From contig JANSYO010000011.1 in assembly GCA_024742395.1 (NCBI GenBank), forward strand, positions 1 through 64,000: 64,000 nucleotides of DNA. The letters run 5' to 3'. The notes beneath the pieces are model-generated. The model had not been told where the DNA came from, did not search any database, and saw nothing but the letters and a program-made list of their open reading frames with translations. The position numbers were made by a program, and so were the translations under genes. The DNA is from Cytophagales bacterium. Its GTDB lineage: Bacteria > Bacteroidota > Bacteroidia > Cytophagales > Spirosomataceae. Below, piece after piece: positions 34,808 to 44,259 of this stretch. Within the stretch, counting starts at the first letter, position 1; the number at the start of each line of letters is the position of its first letter.

Positions 34808-36744
34808 CAAGCGGCTTGATCAAGTTTAAAAGTGAAGGAAATTTCAGTGCCTTTTTCGTTTTTTTCTTGCATTTCTCCATTCAGCTGCATAGTGAGCAAT
34901 TGAATTAAACGCGAACCGAAACCAGTTCCTTGAGCCTTGTGGCCTATTATTTTTCCGATACCGTTGTCAGATACGTTAAGCCTTATGACTCTTCCACCTT
35001 CTCTACTCATGCTAATTTTAATCTTGCCCTCATCATTTTTAGGGAAAGCGTATTTCAGAGCATTGGTCAGTAGCTCGTTCACAATTAATCCAATAGGCAC
35101 GGCCGTATCTACGTCTAGTTCGAGCTGGTCCATAGCACATTCTATTTTTACTTTATCCTCTGCATTAAAACTGTCCAGAATTCCCTCACCTAAATTGATA
35201 AAATAGTCTTTCATTTCAATGCTTCCCAGGTTTGTTCCTTGATATAACTTTTGATGAATGATACCCATGCTCTGCACCCGGTTTTGGCTGGCAATCATGG
35301 CGTCTTTTGTAGGCGAATCTTCCAATTGGGCAGATTGAAGAGCAATTAGACTTTTCACCATTTCTAGGTTATTCTTTACACGGTGATGTATTTCTTTGAG
35401 CAGGAGTTCGTTTTCGGCATTTTTGACAGCAATTTCATTTTTAGCCTTTTGATTTTTTCTGAAAGAATAGTACAGGCCTGCCAGTAGGAGAACCAGAATT
35501 CCCAGGGCAGTTAAGGTGATGATTTGTGTACGGTTTTTCTGAGCCAGAAGCTCACTCTGGGCCGCCAGAGCTTCATCCTTTTTTCCGGTTTCGTATTTGA
35601 TGACGGCTTCATTTTCCAGGCTTTCTATTTTACTGGCGTAGAGTCGCTGCTGAGCAGCATCGGCCTTCTGAGTATAGATCAGAGCATTTTTATAGTCTCT
35701 CAGAGCTTCATAGCATTCTGCAATTTTCTGATAGTCCGCTACGATATTTTCATTGTCTTTTTCCTCATAAGCCTTAATTCCTGCCAGCAAATTGTCAATC
35801 GCGAGCTGATATTTTCCAAGCTTCTGATAAGCCCAGCCAACCTGTGTAAGCCAGGTGGCAGACCTCTCTTTACCAATCTGAATTACGCAGAGGTCATACG
35901 CTTTTTGATAGGCTTTCAGAGCCTCTTCATTTTTGTCAAGCCCTAGATAGGCGTCTCCTTTGAAGTTCCAGACTCTAACTTCCACAAAAACCTCGTTGGG
36001 CACTTTTTCGTTGACAATACGTAAACACTCATCAGCGGCTTTGAGGGCTTTTTTGTGCTGGCCCGCTAAAATGTAAGCATTGATATAACCGAGGTAAGTG
36101 TAGGAAAGCGAGGGATAACTCTCAGTGTCTCTGAAAATCGGAGCAGCTAAATCCAGATATTTCAGGGCTTTTTCAGCGTCTTTTGTTACGATATAAGAAT
36201 TGGCGAGCATTCGGTAAGAGGATGCTATTCCTTCTTGGTCCTCCACTTTTTCATAGAGCTCAATAGCTTTGAAAATATGAGACTGAGCTTCGGGAATCTG
36301 TCTTTCATTGATGTAGTCGTAAGCCACAGACCGATGAGTTTGTGCCGTTTTTTGCTCATTGCCTGAAAGCTCATAGTTTTTCAAAGCCCGTAGACTATGC
36401 TTAATCACCGAGTCACGGGAGTATAAACCATGATAACCGTACCACTCCGCGAAGGCCGAATAAAAGTCACCTATAAGTTCTTTATTTTTTGTTTTGATGG
36501 CCCTTTCAATGCCTGTTTGTGCTACCTCGGGATAAATCCCTATTTCATGATTATAATGTTTATGAAGCCAGGTCAAAACTGAATCGATAGGCTGAGCCAA
36601 AACACTGTCTTTTACCTCCACTGAATAATGGTCAGACTTCTGTGCGTTGGCAAAAGTCTGATTAAATAGATAGAATAGCAGTATTAGTACAGTAGACCTC
36701 GTCGGAGTCAAAACTCTGAGATTTATAGGTGATTTTGATAGCAA
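34807..36744 (-). CDS. TPR-containing sensor histidine kinase (HisKA_2/HWE-like)
   Basis: 645 residues; TTG start at 36744, since an in-frame stop lies just upstream and no ATG precedes the signal-like segment (STVLILLFYLFNQTFANAQ). Residues 60-390 are tetratricopeptide repeats (GIASSYRMLANSYIVTKDAEKALKYLDLA, EALKAYQKAYDL). A transmembrane helix follows (IITLTALGILVLLLAGLYYSF), then the HisKA_2 box with His in LLLKEIHHRVKNNLEMVKSL and a HATPase (VNELLTNALKYAFP, GTGFGSRLI). Periplasmic TPR sensor kinases of this type are common in Cytophagales; the signal is unknown. Translationally coupled to the LytTR regulator. Confidence 0.92.
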   Translation of the reverse strand: MLSKSPINLRVLTPTRSTVLILLFYLFNQTFANAQKSDHYSVEVKDSVLAQPIDSVLTWLHKHYNHEIGIYPEVAQTGIERAIKTKNKELIGDFYSAFAEWYGYHGLYSRDSVIKHSLRALKNYELSGNEQKTAQTHRSVAYDYINERQIPEAQSHIFKAIELYEKVEDQEGIASSYRMLANSYIVTKDAEKALKYLDLAAPIFRDTESYPSLSYTYLGYINAYILAGQHKKALKAADECLRIVNEKVPNEVFVEVRVWNFKGDAYLGLDKNEEALKAYQKAYDLCVIQIGKERSATWLTQVGWAYQKLGKYQLAIDNLLAGIKAYEEKDNENIVADYQKIAECYEALRDYKNALIYTQKADAAQQRLYASKIESLENEAVIKYETGKKDEALAAQSELLAQKNRTQIITLTALGILVLLLAGLYYSFRKNQKAKNEIAVKNAENELLLKEIHHRVKNNLEMVKSLIALQSAQLEDSPTKDAMIASQNRVQSMGIIHQKLYQGTNLGSIEMKDYFINLGEGILDSFNAEDKVKIECAMDQLELDVDTAVPIGLIVNELLTNALKYAFPKNDEGKIKISMSREGGRVIRLNVSDNGIGKIIGHKAQGTGFGSRLIQLLTMQLNGEMQEKNEKGTEISFTFKLDQAA

Positions 36745-37050
36745 TTGTCAATCTAATGATTTTGCCTCTTTTCTTTGAATGATTAGACGATTTTTTGAGT
36801 GAGCGGTAAGCATTTTTTAAATGCTTACTTGCCAAAACAGTATTCTCTTCTATAAAAACTAAATATTTTAAAAAATACACCCTACCGATAAATAAGTTTT
36901 TTTGGAAAATAGCCCCCCCCCCTGCATAGATTGTGCCACCGTTTTAAAACAGAAAGGCCAATAATTCATACTTTTACTTTGCTCATAGCAAGGGCTAAAT
37001 GTCTACGTATAAACTAAACCGTCTGTGGAGGTTCCGCAGATAAACTCACA
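36745..37050. other. Intergenic region with a run of ten C
   Basis: Divergent region between the TPR kinase and the SGNH lipoprotein. It is AT-rich except for ten consecutive C at 36913-36922. A seven-pair hairpin (TCTGTGG/CCGCAGA, 37022-37040) lies just before the ATG at 37051. No coding sequence seen. Confidence 0.6.
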
Positions 37051-38574
37051 ATGAAAAAATTAATAAACATGACACTACTTTCTACCGCCCTTGCTTTTAT
37101 TGGATTGTGGGGGTGTAATGATTCTGATTTAATACCGGAGGTTTCTATTTCTGAGTATTCAATTATTGATGGGGATACGATTAAAAACCAAATACCTCCT
37201 GGGTTAGCAAAACGAATTATTGATGACCCGACGAACACAAACGCAGTGATTGTTGGCGACACAATTGTTATCTATAAAGGAACATTCGAAAAATTAGCCA
37301 AGCCAAGCCCTAAGGTTAACGCTCTGAGTAAAAAAGGAGCCAATAAAGTAAATTACGTGGCCTTGGGTGGCAGTTTATCTTCAGGGGTAAGAGATGGGGG
37401 ATATTTCAATGAAGGAATGCTAACTTCTTTCCCAAGCCTTCTAGCCAATCAATTGGGTATAAGTGATTTTAGCTTACCCCTGTTCGACAAATCTGAGTTT
37501 AATGGTTTCGGAAAAAAGGAAAAGACCAATGAAAACTTCTCCGGAGGGCCAGTGCCAAAAATGAAATATGTGAAGAATAATATAGCCTCTTTTCAATTTG
37601 TCGATGGGAATTACAAGTTTCCGTCTCTTGAAAAAAATAAAAATTTAGACTGTATAGCAAGTCCATATTTTTTATATAACAATCTGGATTTGAATAAGAG
37701 TATAAACAGCGGCGGACTTGGCGAGGAAATGGTTAAAGGTAAATCGACTCGGACCCTTGGGTACAATCTTTCAAATAGGCTAGGTGATGATAGGGCAATT
37801 GGAGTCTGGCTCAAAGAAAAAGACGTTGACCTTTTTACGTTGGAGTATGGATGGTATGAGTACTTAGAAAACCCTTCCGAAGATCCTGGATTGCTGGTTT
37901 CTAGGCTATCGGAACTAAAGGCCATAAAAAATTTATCAAATCAGAAGCCCTTCGCTTGGGAACTCTACTATAAGCATGGCTTACTTCTTGAACAAATGCG
38001 AGAAAACGGAGTAAAATACGGATTCCTATTGAATATTCCTTTCTACGATGATATTCCACTTCATTACAAGTATACTGCTGATCAACTTTATAAAATTATT
38101 GGTTCAACGCCGCTGTATGTCGACGGCTATCCGTATTATGATAGACAGGACTGGACGTTTGAGCCTTCAGGGGCTATTGACTCCTTGTTTAGTCCTAAAG
38201 TGAATATTGCTTTGAAAAAAGGGCTAAGTTCTGAAAATTCACTGCATGGCTTTCATATTAACGGCAAAAGTGAAATTGAAAGAAAGAATGGAAGTATTCA
38301 GAGGATAAATGAAGAAATGAAATTCCTATGCGATTTCTATGGATATACTGTAATTGATCTAAACTCAATCTATAGCAGAATAAAAAGAGGTGAATATGTA
38401 ACCCATGATGGGGTAAGAATTGACGGCCGTTGGCCAGAAGGTAATTTCTTTTCAGAAGATGGTATTTATCCTACAGCATTAGGGCAAGCCGTTATTACCA
38501 ATGAAATTATCAATGAGCTCAATAAATCTGCGGGAACTTCTATCCCACTTATTTCAATCACTCAATTTAACTAA
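37051..38574 (+). CDS. SGNH/GDSL hydrolase-like lipoprotein, possibly degenerate
   Basis: 507 residues. Lipoprotein signal MKKLINMTLLSTALAFIGLWGC. Block I is YVALGGSLSSGVRDGGYFNEGMLTSFP, matching Bacteroidota SGNH lipoproteins with the nucleophile Ser in GGSLS. The C-terminal block V, usually DGxHPT, reads DGIYPTALGQA, so the catalytic His appears replaced by Tyr. This could mean loss of hydrolase activity or a binding role. Its stop lies 7 nt before the start of the large secreted SGNH protein, so they form one transcription unit. Confidence 0.75.
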   Translation: MKKLINMTLLSTALAFIGLWGCNDSDLIPEVSISEYSIIDGDTIKNQIPPGLAKRIIDDPTNTNAVIVGDTIVIYKGTFEKLAKPSPKVNALSKKGANKVNYVALGGSLSSGVRDGGYFNEGMLTSFPSLLANQLGISDFSLPLFDKSEFNGFGKKEKTNENFSGGPVPKMKYVKNNIASFQFVDGNYKFPSLEKNKNLDCIASPYFLYNNLDLNKSINSGGLGEEMVKGKSTRTLGYNLSNRLGDDRAIGVWLKEKDVDLFTLEYGWYEYLENPSEDPGLLVSRLSELKAIKNLSNQKPFAWELYYKHGLLLEQMRENGVKYGFLLNIPFYDDIPLHYKYTADQLYKIIGSTPLYVDGYPYYDRQDWTFEPSGAIDSLFSPKVNIALKKGLSSENSLHGFHINGKSEIERKNGSIQRINEEMKFLCDFYGYTVIDLNSIYSRIKRGEYVTHDGVRIDGRWPEGNFFSEDGIYPTALGQAVITNEIINELNKSAGTSIPLISITQFN

Positions 38575-38581
38575 GACCACC

Positions 38582-41500
38582 ATGAAATTATTCGTATCGC
38601 TTTCAAGAAGGTCAATGGCCTTCCTGACACTTCTTTTATTGCTCTCATTGAAGAGCAATGCTCAATCCTCTGATTGGCGTTTAATTACCTGGCCAACAGA
38701 AGGAGCTGTTTTTCAGGAACATGCCAGCACACAGTTGTACGTGACAGGCCAAATTCCTATCCAAAACTATACATCTTCAATTTTCAAAGTTAGACTTGAG
38801 AAAAAAAACTCATCTGGAAACTGGGAGCAGAAAAGTTTTACCACATTAACCAGTGCCTCACATTTTAAAGATTTTCCTAATACCGGTATAACTGGTTACT
38901 TTTTAAGTCTAAACCCAGGAAGTAATCCCAAAGGATGGTACCGCATAAGTCTCGGATTTCAGTTTGGTATTTTTCCATTCATTGTACTCGATACCCGTGA
39001 GGTGGGTATTGGTGATGTCTATTTTATTGCTGGGCAGTCTAATGCCGCGGGGGCGTACTGGCAATCAGTAGGGGATGATCATGTTCCATTTTTTAGCTCC
39101 CAAGTTAATAATAAAATGGCTAGGTATATTAGAGGAAATGATGAACAGGGTAATTACAATTTGTTGGTAAGTGGAAATACACTTCAAAAAGTAAAAACTG
39201 TTCCCATTGGAAACCTTACTTCATTCTCTGAGTTAACAGCGGGAATTGACAATTCTACGGTTAATAATAGAAATGGTATTTACCCATCAGGGGAAACATC
39301 TTGGTATTGGTCAGACTTTGCTAATAAAATAGCAAATACAGGCACTCCAGTTCTATTATTCAATACAGCAATTTCTAATTCACCTCTCGGCCCTACTCCT
39401 TATAGTCATCAGGAGAGCTGGAACTATAATAATTATGGCACATCACACCTTTTAAAAAGATTTGAATCTACTTTAGATAACTTTGGTCAAATTTTCGGGG
39501 CAAGGGCTGTTTTATGGCATCAGGGAGAGAGAGATGTATGGGAGGTAAATTCTACTGATTATTTTACACAATATCAAAATAGCTTAACAAGGTTGATAGA
39601 TAGTTCGAGAGCTAAATTAGGTTCTGAACTTAATTGGTATGTTTCAGAAGTATCCCATTTCAGAGCTACTGCTGATTCACCATCTCAATTCGGAAGGACC
39701 GTAACAACCTGGCAACCGGGATGTGCAGCTACAGATTTTCCCAAGAAAATGGTTTCTTCAGATTTGAGGTCTAAACAAGCGAACGTACTTAATGCTAGAC
39801 CTAATGTTTATGCAGGAATAAATTCAGACGACTCATTCAATGAATGTGCCAGAGGTGATCGTCAAAAAGTTCACTTCACGGGTTCAAATTTAGGAAACAT
39901 TTCAGACGCATGGATCGACTCATTAAATTCGCAATCACCCAGTGTACCGCCAACTCAAACGATCCCTCTGGAGACAGTTAGTTTAAGTGGGACTACCTAT
40001 ACTTTAAAAGCACCGGCTTTTCCTAGTGCAGAATATTTCTGGGTATTAAATAGCGGCACTATAAGTTCGTCTCCTGAATCAAGAACAAAAAATATACAGC
40101 TAGGAGCAGATGATTTTATAGTTTGTTATATTAAAAAGACTGATGGTCGTCTATACATGACACAGCCTTTTACTCGAGTTCCTCCAAAACTTTTAAGCCC
40201 ATCATCTTCATCAGTTAATTTTAGTTCAAACCAAAATCAGACTTTAAGTGTCGATTCTAAAGGTTTAATTTGGTATGTTGATTCTAAGCCAGATTGGGTT
40301 TCATTTACAAGCAATAGTCAACAGAATTTAAATCTTACTGCCTCTACCAATAACACAGGCTCCAGTCGCTCTGGTAGTGTGATTTTGAAGGAATTAGAAG
40401 GTACAACAACTAAAACAATTTCTGTTAATCAAAATAGTAATAGCTCTGGTGCGGACCTCTCCCTCACCTCCCTCACCCCCACCTCAGCCTCAGCCGGTTG
40501 GGGAAGCCCTAATTATAACGGCTTAAATGTAGGAGGGAATGACATCTACATCAGTGGAATAAAATATACCCAAGGGATCGGTACCCATGCCCAAAGCCAT
40601 ATTAACTACAACATTCCCTCAGGCTATCAGTATTTCAAAGGGAAAGTTGGGAGAGATGATGCAGCTGATGGTTGTAATTGTGGCGATATGTTGACATCTT
40701 TTACCATTAAACTGAATGGAGCTACGGTCTGGAATAGCGGCCAGCATGGTATTAGTACACCGGCAGAAGATTTTAATATCAACCTTGGTGGTTCAGGCGG
40801 AACACTTGAATTAATCAATAATGCTGGTGCAAATAACTGGGGAGATTGGGCCGATTGGGTCAATATTTATTTAAGTAATACCATTGGAAATAATAGTATC
40901 CCGGAGCCCACATACTATTATTCAAATCCTGCAAGCATCAGTAGTGGTCAGAGTAGCACTCTTAATGCCACTTGTAGTACAGGATTAGTCACATGGAGTA
41001 CAGGTCAAACTGGCTCGGGAGTATCTGTATCGCCATCTGTAACTACGAGTTACACCGTTCGTTGTGTCAGCGGCTCTCTGCAATCAGATCCCCGTACGGT
41101 ATCAGTTACAGTATCTGGTGGTGGTACATGCTCAGTTTTGAGTAATAATTTAGTGATGGGAACATGGAATATTACCGGGGATCAATTGGTAACCAGAAAT
41201 TTCCACAACGATTTCTGGTTAGTTCAAAAAGTAAACGTGAATGGATCACAATATGATGAGTTTGTGGTGCGTGCCGGAGAAATGCTCCAAAGGTCAGATG
41301 TCAGTTTGAATAATAGCTCATACAGTGGTTTGGTAAATTGTTATGCCTTAGAATATTCTGCCTATGGTGGTTTACTAGGGCCAAATCACACAAGCACAGT
41401 TCCGTTTGCTACACCTGTGGGATACACACTTTATTATGCTCAGGATGGCACACCCTATTATTCCAATTATAACACCTCTTCGGGAGCCATTACTAATAAT

Positions 41501-42208
41501 GGCTGTTACAGAATAAAATCTTTAGCTAATAATTACTATTTGACTGCCATTGGCGGAGACTATAATGAGTTTCAGTCTGGTAATTCGGGAAACAATAAGA
41601 TCTGGAAATTCAGCACAACTGACAATACGAATTGGAAAATTAAATCAGGTAGTGGAGATAACAAATATTTATATGGAGAAGGCACTTATTGTGGAGCAAG
41701 AGTGAAAAGAACGAGCAATGGCAGTCAGGCAAACCAACTGTGGCGGTATGACCAAAATGGAAATAACTTTAGGTTTTTCCTGCCAAATGGCACTACGTGG
41801 GATCATGAAGGAGCCGGAACCTTAAATAATCTTCAAATGTGTGGCGATAACACCCAAGGTTTTCAAAATTGGAGACTTGTTTCACTGGAGGGAGTGTCTT
41901 GCCCTTCAGGAGTTAGAGTTGGCAATGCGGAGGCAGGCAGAATAGAAGAAGTTGAACTACCTTTGCTTACCATTGCTCCAAACCCTACCGATGGCCTGAT
42001 TCACGTTTCCCTGAATGCCAGTCAAGCAGGCCCAGCTGTTCTGAATTTATTAGACATCACTGGTAAAAAATATCTTGAACACAGTCTGAAGGCTAAGATG
42101 GGCTTGAATGAGTTTGATATTGATGCCACCTGGGCCTCACCTGGTACCTATTTATTGCAAGCAACTGTAGGTGAAAAAAACGGAAGTGTGCGAGTGGTAA
42201 TTGAATAA
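38582..42208 (+). CDS. Modular T9SS-secreted carbohydrate esterase-like protein
   Basis: 1208 residues from the ATG at 38582 (an earlier in-frame ATG overlaps the preceding gene and would bury the signal peptide MKLFVSLSRRSMAFLTLLLL). Order: N-terminal beta domain; sialate O-acetylesterase-like SGNH domain (about 140-450; VGIGDVYFIAGQSNAAG, later VLWHQGERDVW); Ig-like and BACON-like segments (450-620); NPCBM domain (about 625-760; GGNDIYISGIKYTQGIGTHA); Ig-like stretch; ricin-like lectin segment (about 975-1100; repeated W-K/W-R motifs); and a type IX secretion C-terminal domain (LTIAPNPTDGLIHVSL to the end). Probably a cell-surface or secreted enzyme deacetylating glycans. Substrate unknown. 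Confidence 0.87.
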   Translation: MKLFVSLSRRSMAFLTLLLLLSLKSNAQSSDWRLITWPTEGAVFQEHASTQLYVTGQIPIQNYTSSIFKVRLEKKNSSGNWEQKSFTTLTSASHFKDFPNTGITGYFLSLNPGSNPKGWYRISLGFQFGIFPFIVLDTREVGIGDVYFIAGQSNAAGAYWQSVGDDHVPFFSSQVNNKMARYIRGNDEQGNYNLLVSGNTLQKVKTVPIGNLTSFSELTAGIDNSTVNNRNGIYPSGETSWYWSDFANKIANTGTPVLLFNTAISNSPLGPTPYSHQESWNYNNYGTSHLLKRFESTLDNFGQIFGARAVLWHQGERDVWEVNSTDYFTQYQNSLTRLIDSSRAKLGSELNWYVSEVSHFRATADSPSQFGRTVTTWQPGCAATDFPKKMVSSDLRSKQANVLNARPNVYAGINSDDSFNECARGDRQKVHFTGSNLGNISDAWIDSLNSQSPSVPPTQTIPLETVSLSGTTYTLKAPAFPSAEYFWVLNSGTISSSPESRTKNIQLGADDFIVCYIKKTDGRLYMTQPFTRVPPKLLSPSSSSVNFSSNQNQTLSVDSKGLIWYVDSKPDWVSFTSNSQQNLNLTASTNNTGSSRSGSVILKELEGTTTKTISVNQNSNSSGADLSLTSLTPTSASAGWGSPNYNGLNVGGNDIYISGIKYTQGIGTHAQSHINYNIPSGYQYFKGKVGRDDAADGCNCGDMLTSFTIKLNGATVWNSGQHGISTPAEDFNINLGGSGGTLELINNAGANNWGDWADWVNIYLSNTIGNNSIPEPTYYYSNPASISSGQSSTLNATCSTGLVTWSTGQTGSGVSVSPSVTTSYTVRCVSGSLQSDPRTVSVTVSGGGTCSVLSNNLVMGTWNITGDQLVTRNFHNDFWLVQKVNVNGSQYDEFVVRAGEMLQRSDVSLNNSSYSGLVNCYALEYSAYGGLLGPNHTSTVPFATPVGYTLYYAQDGTPYYSNYNTSSGAITNNGCYRIKSLANNYYLTAIGGDYNEFQSGNSGNNKIWKFSTTDNTNWKIKSGSGDNKYLYGEGTYCGARVKRTSNGSQANQLWRYDQNGNNFRFFLPNGTTWDHEGAGTLNNLQMCGDNTQGFQNWRLVSLEGVSCPSGVRVGNAEAGRIEEVELPLLTIAPNPTDGLIHVSLNASQAGPAVLNLLDITGKKYLEHSLKAKMGLNEFDIDATWASPGTYLLQATVGEKNGSVRVVIE

Positions 42209-42243
42209 ATTCGATTTAAGATTAATAAAAAGGAATTTCCATA

Positions 42244-42276
42244 AAAGATCCACTGAATATCTCGGTGGATCTTTTT
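42244..42276. terminator. Bidirectional terminator
   Basis: AAAGATCCAC (42244-42253) pairs perfectly with GTGGATCTTT (42265-42274), followed by T run on the plus strand; A-rich on the other side, so it can serve both convergent genes. Confidence 0.85.
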
Positions 42277-43451
42277 TATAAAGCCGCCCGAAGAAGTCTT
42301 TTCATCATATCTAAATACATGTGTTTTGTATCCAGAAGATTGTCTGGTCTTGAGTTTGAAAAAATCAAAGCTCCTGTTTTGGTGTCAGGATCAAAGCTCA
42401 CTATTGTAGCTACTCCCGGGTCACCTCCTGTATGCGAAGGAAGCCTGGGCATAAACCTGTAATAGATGAAGTTCTCCATTTCGTCGTAGTTCCAGGCTAT
42501 GGCCTGATGCCTATGAATAGCCGGATACTGCACTGTCAAAAATTCTTTGACCGTTTCGGGTTTAAGAAACTGCTGACCGTTTGCCATGCCATCATTTAGA
42601 AAAATTTCAAGAAAACGGGCGTAGTCAGAGACGGTGGTTCTTAATTGACCGTCAGGAAAATCTGGATAGCCATAATGGGGCAAAACTTTCGGCGTTCCTT
42701 TTTTGACCGGCTCATGGGGCCTCGCAATATTGTCATGTGGAATGTCTCTCAAAAACCAATAGGAATCCTTCATACCCAAGGGCCCAAAGAAGTCTTCCGC
42801 CATGTATTTCTCAAAAGGTTTACCGCTAATTTCCTGTACCATCAAGCCGAGGATTACATAGCCCATATTGCAATAATCCCAGTGTGTGCCGGGTGCTTTT
42901 GCATGGAAATTGGTTTGCTTTTTATAGAATTCGCCATCATTCAGAAAATAATTTCTAACAAAATACTCCAATTCTATGGGTGAGTCGCCGCCTTCTTCGG
43001 TGGTATAAAGTGGGTCTAAAGTATCCCAGTCGTCATTTAAAGAGGAGGTGTGACTGAGAAGCATTCTCGCCGTTATCTGTCTATCCGGAAAATTAGGATT
43101 TCGTATCTCGAACGGGAGGTACGTGTTTATATCAGAATCCAGATTGATTAGCCCCAAATAAGCCATTCTCATTATGGCCGTAGCGGTAACCGGCTTTGAG
43201 CTTGAGGCAATCATGAATAAAGTCTTATCATCTACAGGCTCTTTGGTTTCAATATTTTTAACACCGTAACTCCTTTTCCAAGCTAGTTTTCCGTTCTTTA
43301 GATAGGCAGCTTGCAGGCCTACATTTTCTGCCTTGATTCTTTTGTCAGCCAGAAACTCATCTAATTCGGCATCACCGGGTTTTGGGGTAAGATTAGTGCA
43401 CTGAAAAGTCAGAATGGCTAGGGCCAAAAACAATAGATTTTTAAAGGTCAT
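42276..43451 (-). CDS. Beta-lactamase-fold serine hydrolase, lipoprotein
   Basis: 391 residues. Lipoprotein signal MTFKNLLFLALAILTFQC. The class C/S12 motifs are present: S-x-x-K in MIASSSKPVTATA and Y-x-N in HWDYCNMGYVILG; a His/Gly-rich third motif region reads PSHTGGDPGVATIVSFD. Such proteins include esterases, peptidases and beta-lactamases; the motifs do not distinguish among them, and the lipobox suggests an envelope location. Monocistronic. Confidence 0.88.
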   Translation of the reverse strand: MTFKNLLFLALAILTFQCTNLTPKPGDAELDEFLADKRIKAENVGLQAAYLKNGKLAWKRSYGVKNIETKEPVDDKTLFMIASSSKPVTATAIMRMAYLGLINLDSDINTYLPFEIRNPNFPDRQITARMLLSHTSSLNDDWDTLDPLYTTEEGGDSPIELEYFVRNYFLNDGEFYKKQTNFHAKAPGTHWDYCNMGYVILGLMVQEISGKPFEKYMAEDFFGPLGMKDSYWFLRDIPHDNIARPHEPVKKGTPKVLPHYGYPDFPDGQLRTTVSDYARFLEIFLNDGMANGQQFLKPETVKEFLTVQYPAIHRHQAIAWNYDEMENFIYYRFMPRLPSHTGGDPGVATIVSFDPDTKTGALIFSNSRPDNLLDTKHMYLDMMKRLLRAAL

Positions 43452-43530
43452 ATTTATAGCTTTTTAATATGACAGCTTGCCAGGCCTTAACCCCTATCAA
43501 AGGTCACGTATTAATAAAAACTGACGGACA

Positions 43531-43641
43531 CTTCGGCTAGCTTAGTGCAGGCTTCGGCTCCGCTCAGCCGGACAGTTGTAATGTCATTTCGAACGTAAAC
43601 ATATGTCAGTTCGAGCAAACGTTGCCCGGCTAAGACGAGAA
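43531..43641. repeat. Repeat block A, left of the GIY-YIG gene
   Basis: Contains CTTAGTGCAGGCTTCGGCTC, CTCAGCCGGACAGTTGTAATG and GTCAGTTCGAGCAAACGTTG. The same series, slightly diverged and lacking a roughly 22-bp insertion, occurs at about 44150-44260. Both copies run directly into the 3' end of a GIY-YIG coding sequence in the same orientation. Confidence 0.75.
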
Positions 43642-43956
43642 CTACTTCTTAAAATTTTCATGCGAGGTTTCATTTAAACATTTGGCTAAAGCTGGTAATT
43701 TCTCCCATTCGCTGTTAATCAAGGCTTCTTTCTTCTTACGTGACCACTTTTTGACCTGTTTCTCAAAAGCTATAGCATCATTAACTGAGGCGAATTCTTG
43801 CCAAAAAACAAGTTCAAGAGGCCTTCTTTTAAATGTGTAAGATTCAGGGTTTATTCCTTGTTCATGCTCGGCAAAACGCCTGTCAATATTATTTGTAAAA
43901 CCTGTGTAATAACTTTTGTCAGAACACTTTAAGATGTAAACGTAGTAGGTTTTCAT
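43642..43956 (-). CDS. Small GIY-YIG endonuclease domain protein
   Basis: 104 residues from the ATG at 43956 (MKTYYVYILKCSDKSYYTG); a start six codons earlier adds only a non-conserved MIKNHT. GIY-YIG residues are visible as YVYIL-(10)-YYTGFTNNIDRRFAEH with the catalytic Arg, and downstream LVFWQEFASVNDAIAFEKQVKKW with the catalytic Glu. UvrC-like/YhbQ-type stand-alone nuclease. It is flanked on both sides by palindromic CTTCGACTC/GTTCGAG-type repeats, and a 15-codon remnant of a second copy lies at 44260-44304. The association hints at a role with the repeats; this is inference. Confidence 0.88.
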   Translation of the reverse strand: MKTYYVYILKCSDKSYYTGFTNNIDRRFAEHEQGINPESYTFKRRPLELVFWQEFASVNDAIAFEKQVKKWSRKKKEALINSEWEKLPALAKCLNETSHENFKK

Positions 43957-43994
43957 TGTGTGGTTTTTAATCAAAGTTAGAAGAATTTTTTTCT

Positions 43995-44259
43995 TCTTCG
44001 CGGTAAGGCCTTCACTTCGACTCCGCTCAGTGCAGGCTTCTCCGCTCAGTGCAGGCTTCTCTACTCAGGGAGACAGTCGCAATGTCAGTTCGAGCGTAGT
44101 CGAGAACAGTCTTACTTGGTCAAAAAATTTTCGCGGTTGGGCCTTCACTTCGGCTCGGCTCAGTGCAGGCTTCGGCTCGACTCAGTGCAGGCTTCGACTC
44201 CGCTCAGCCGGACAATTGTTATGTCAGTTCGAGCAAACGTCGCCCTGCGTAGACGAGGA
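43995..44259. repeat. Repeat block B, right of the GIY-YIG gene
   Basis: At least four copies of CTCAGTGCAGGCTTC plus partly inverted CTTCGACTCCGCTCAG and GTTCGAGCGTAGTCGAGAAC elements. The right part (from about 44150) is a diverged direct copy of block A. GC content is visibly higher than in neighbouring genes. Looks like a Bacteroidota REP/BIME-type intergenic repeat cluster. Confidence 0.75.

Noticed and set aside
38501-38581. Upstream ATG for the secreted esterase
   Set aside because: It overlaps the preceding gene by over 70 bases and would place 27 residues before the signal peptide.
43531-44259. CRISPR-like array in the repeat blocks
   Set aside because: Repeat copies are irregularly spaced, partly inverted and lack unique spacers of constant length; no cas genes.
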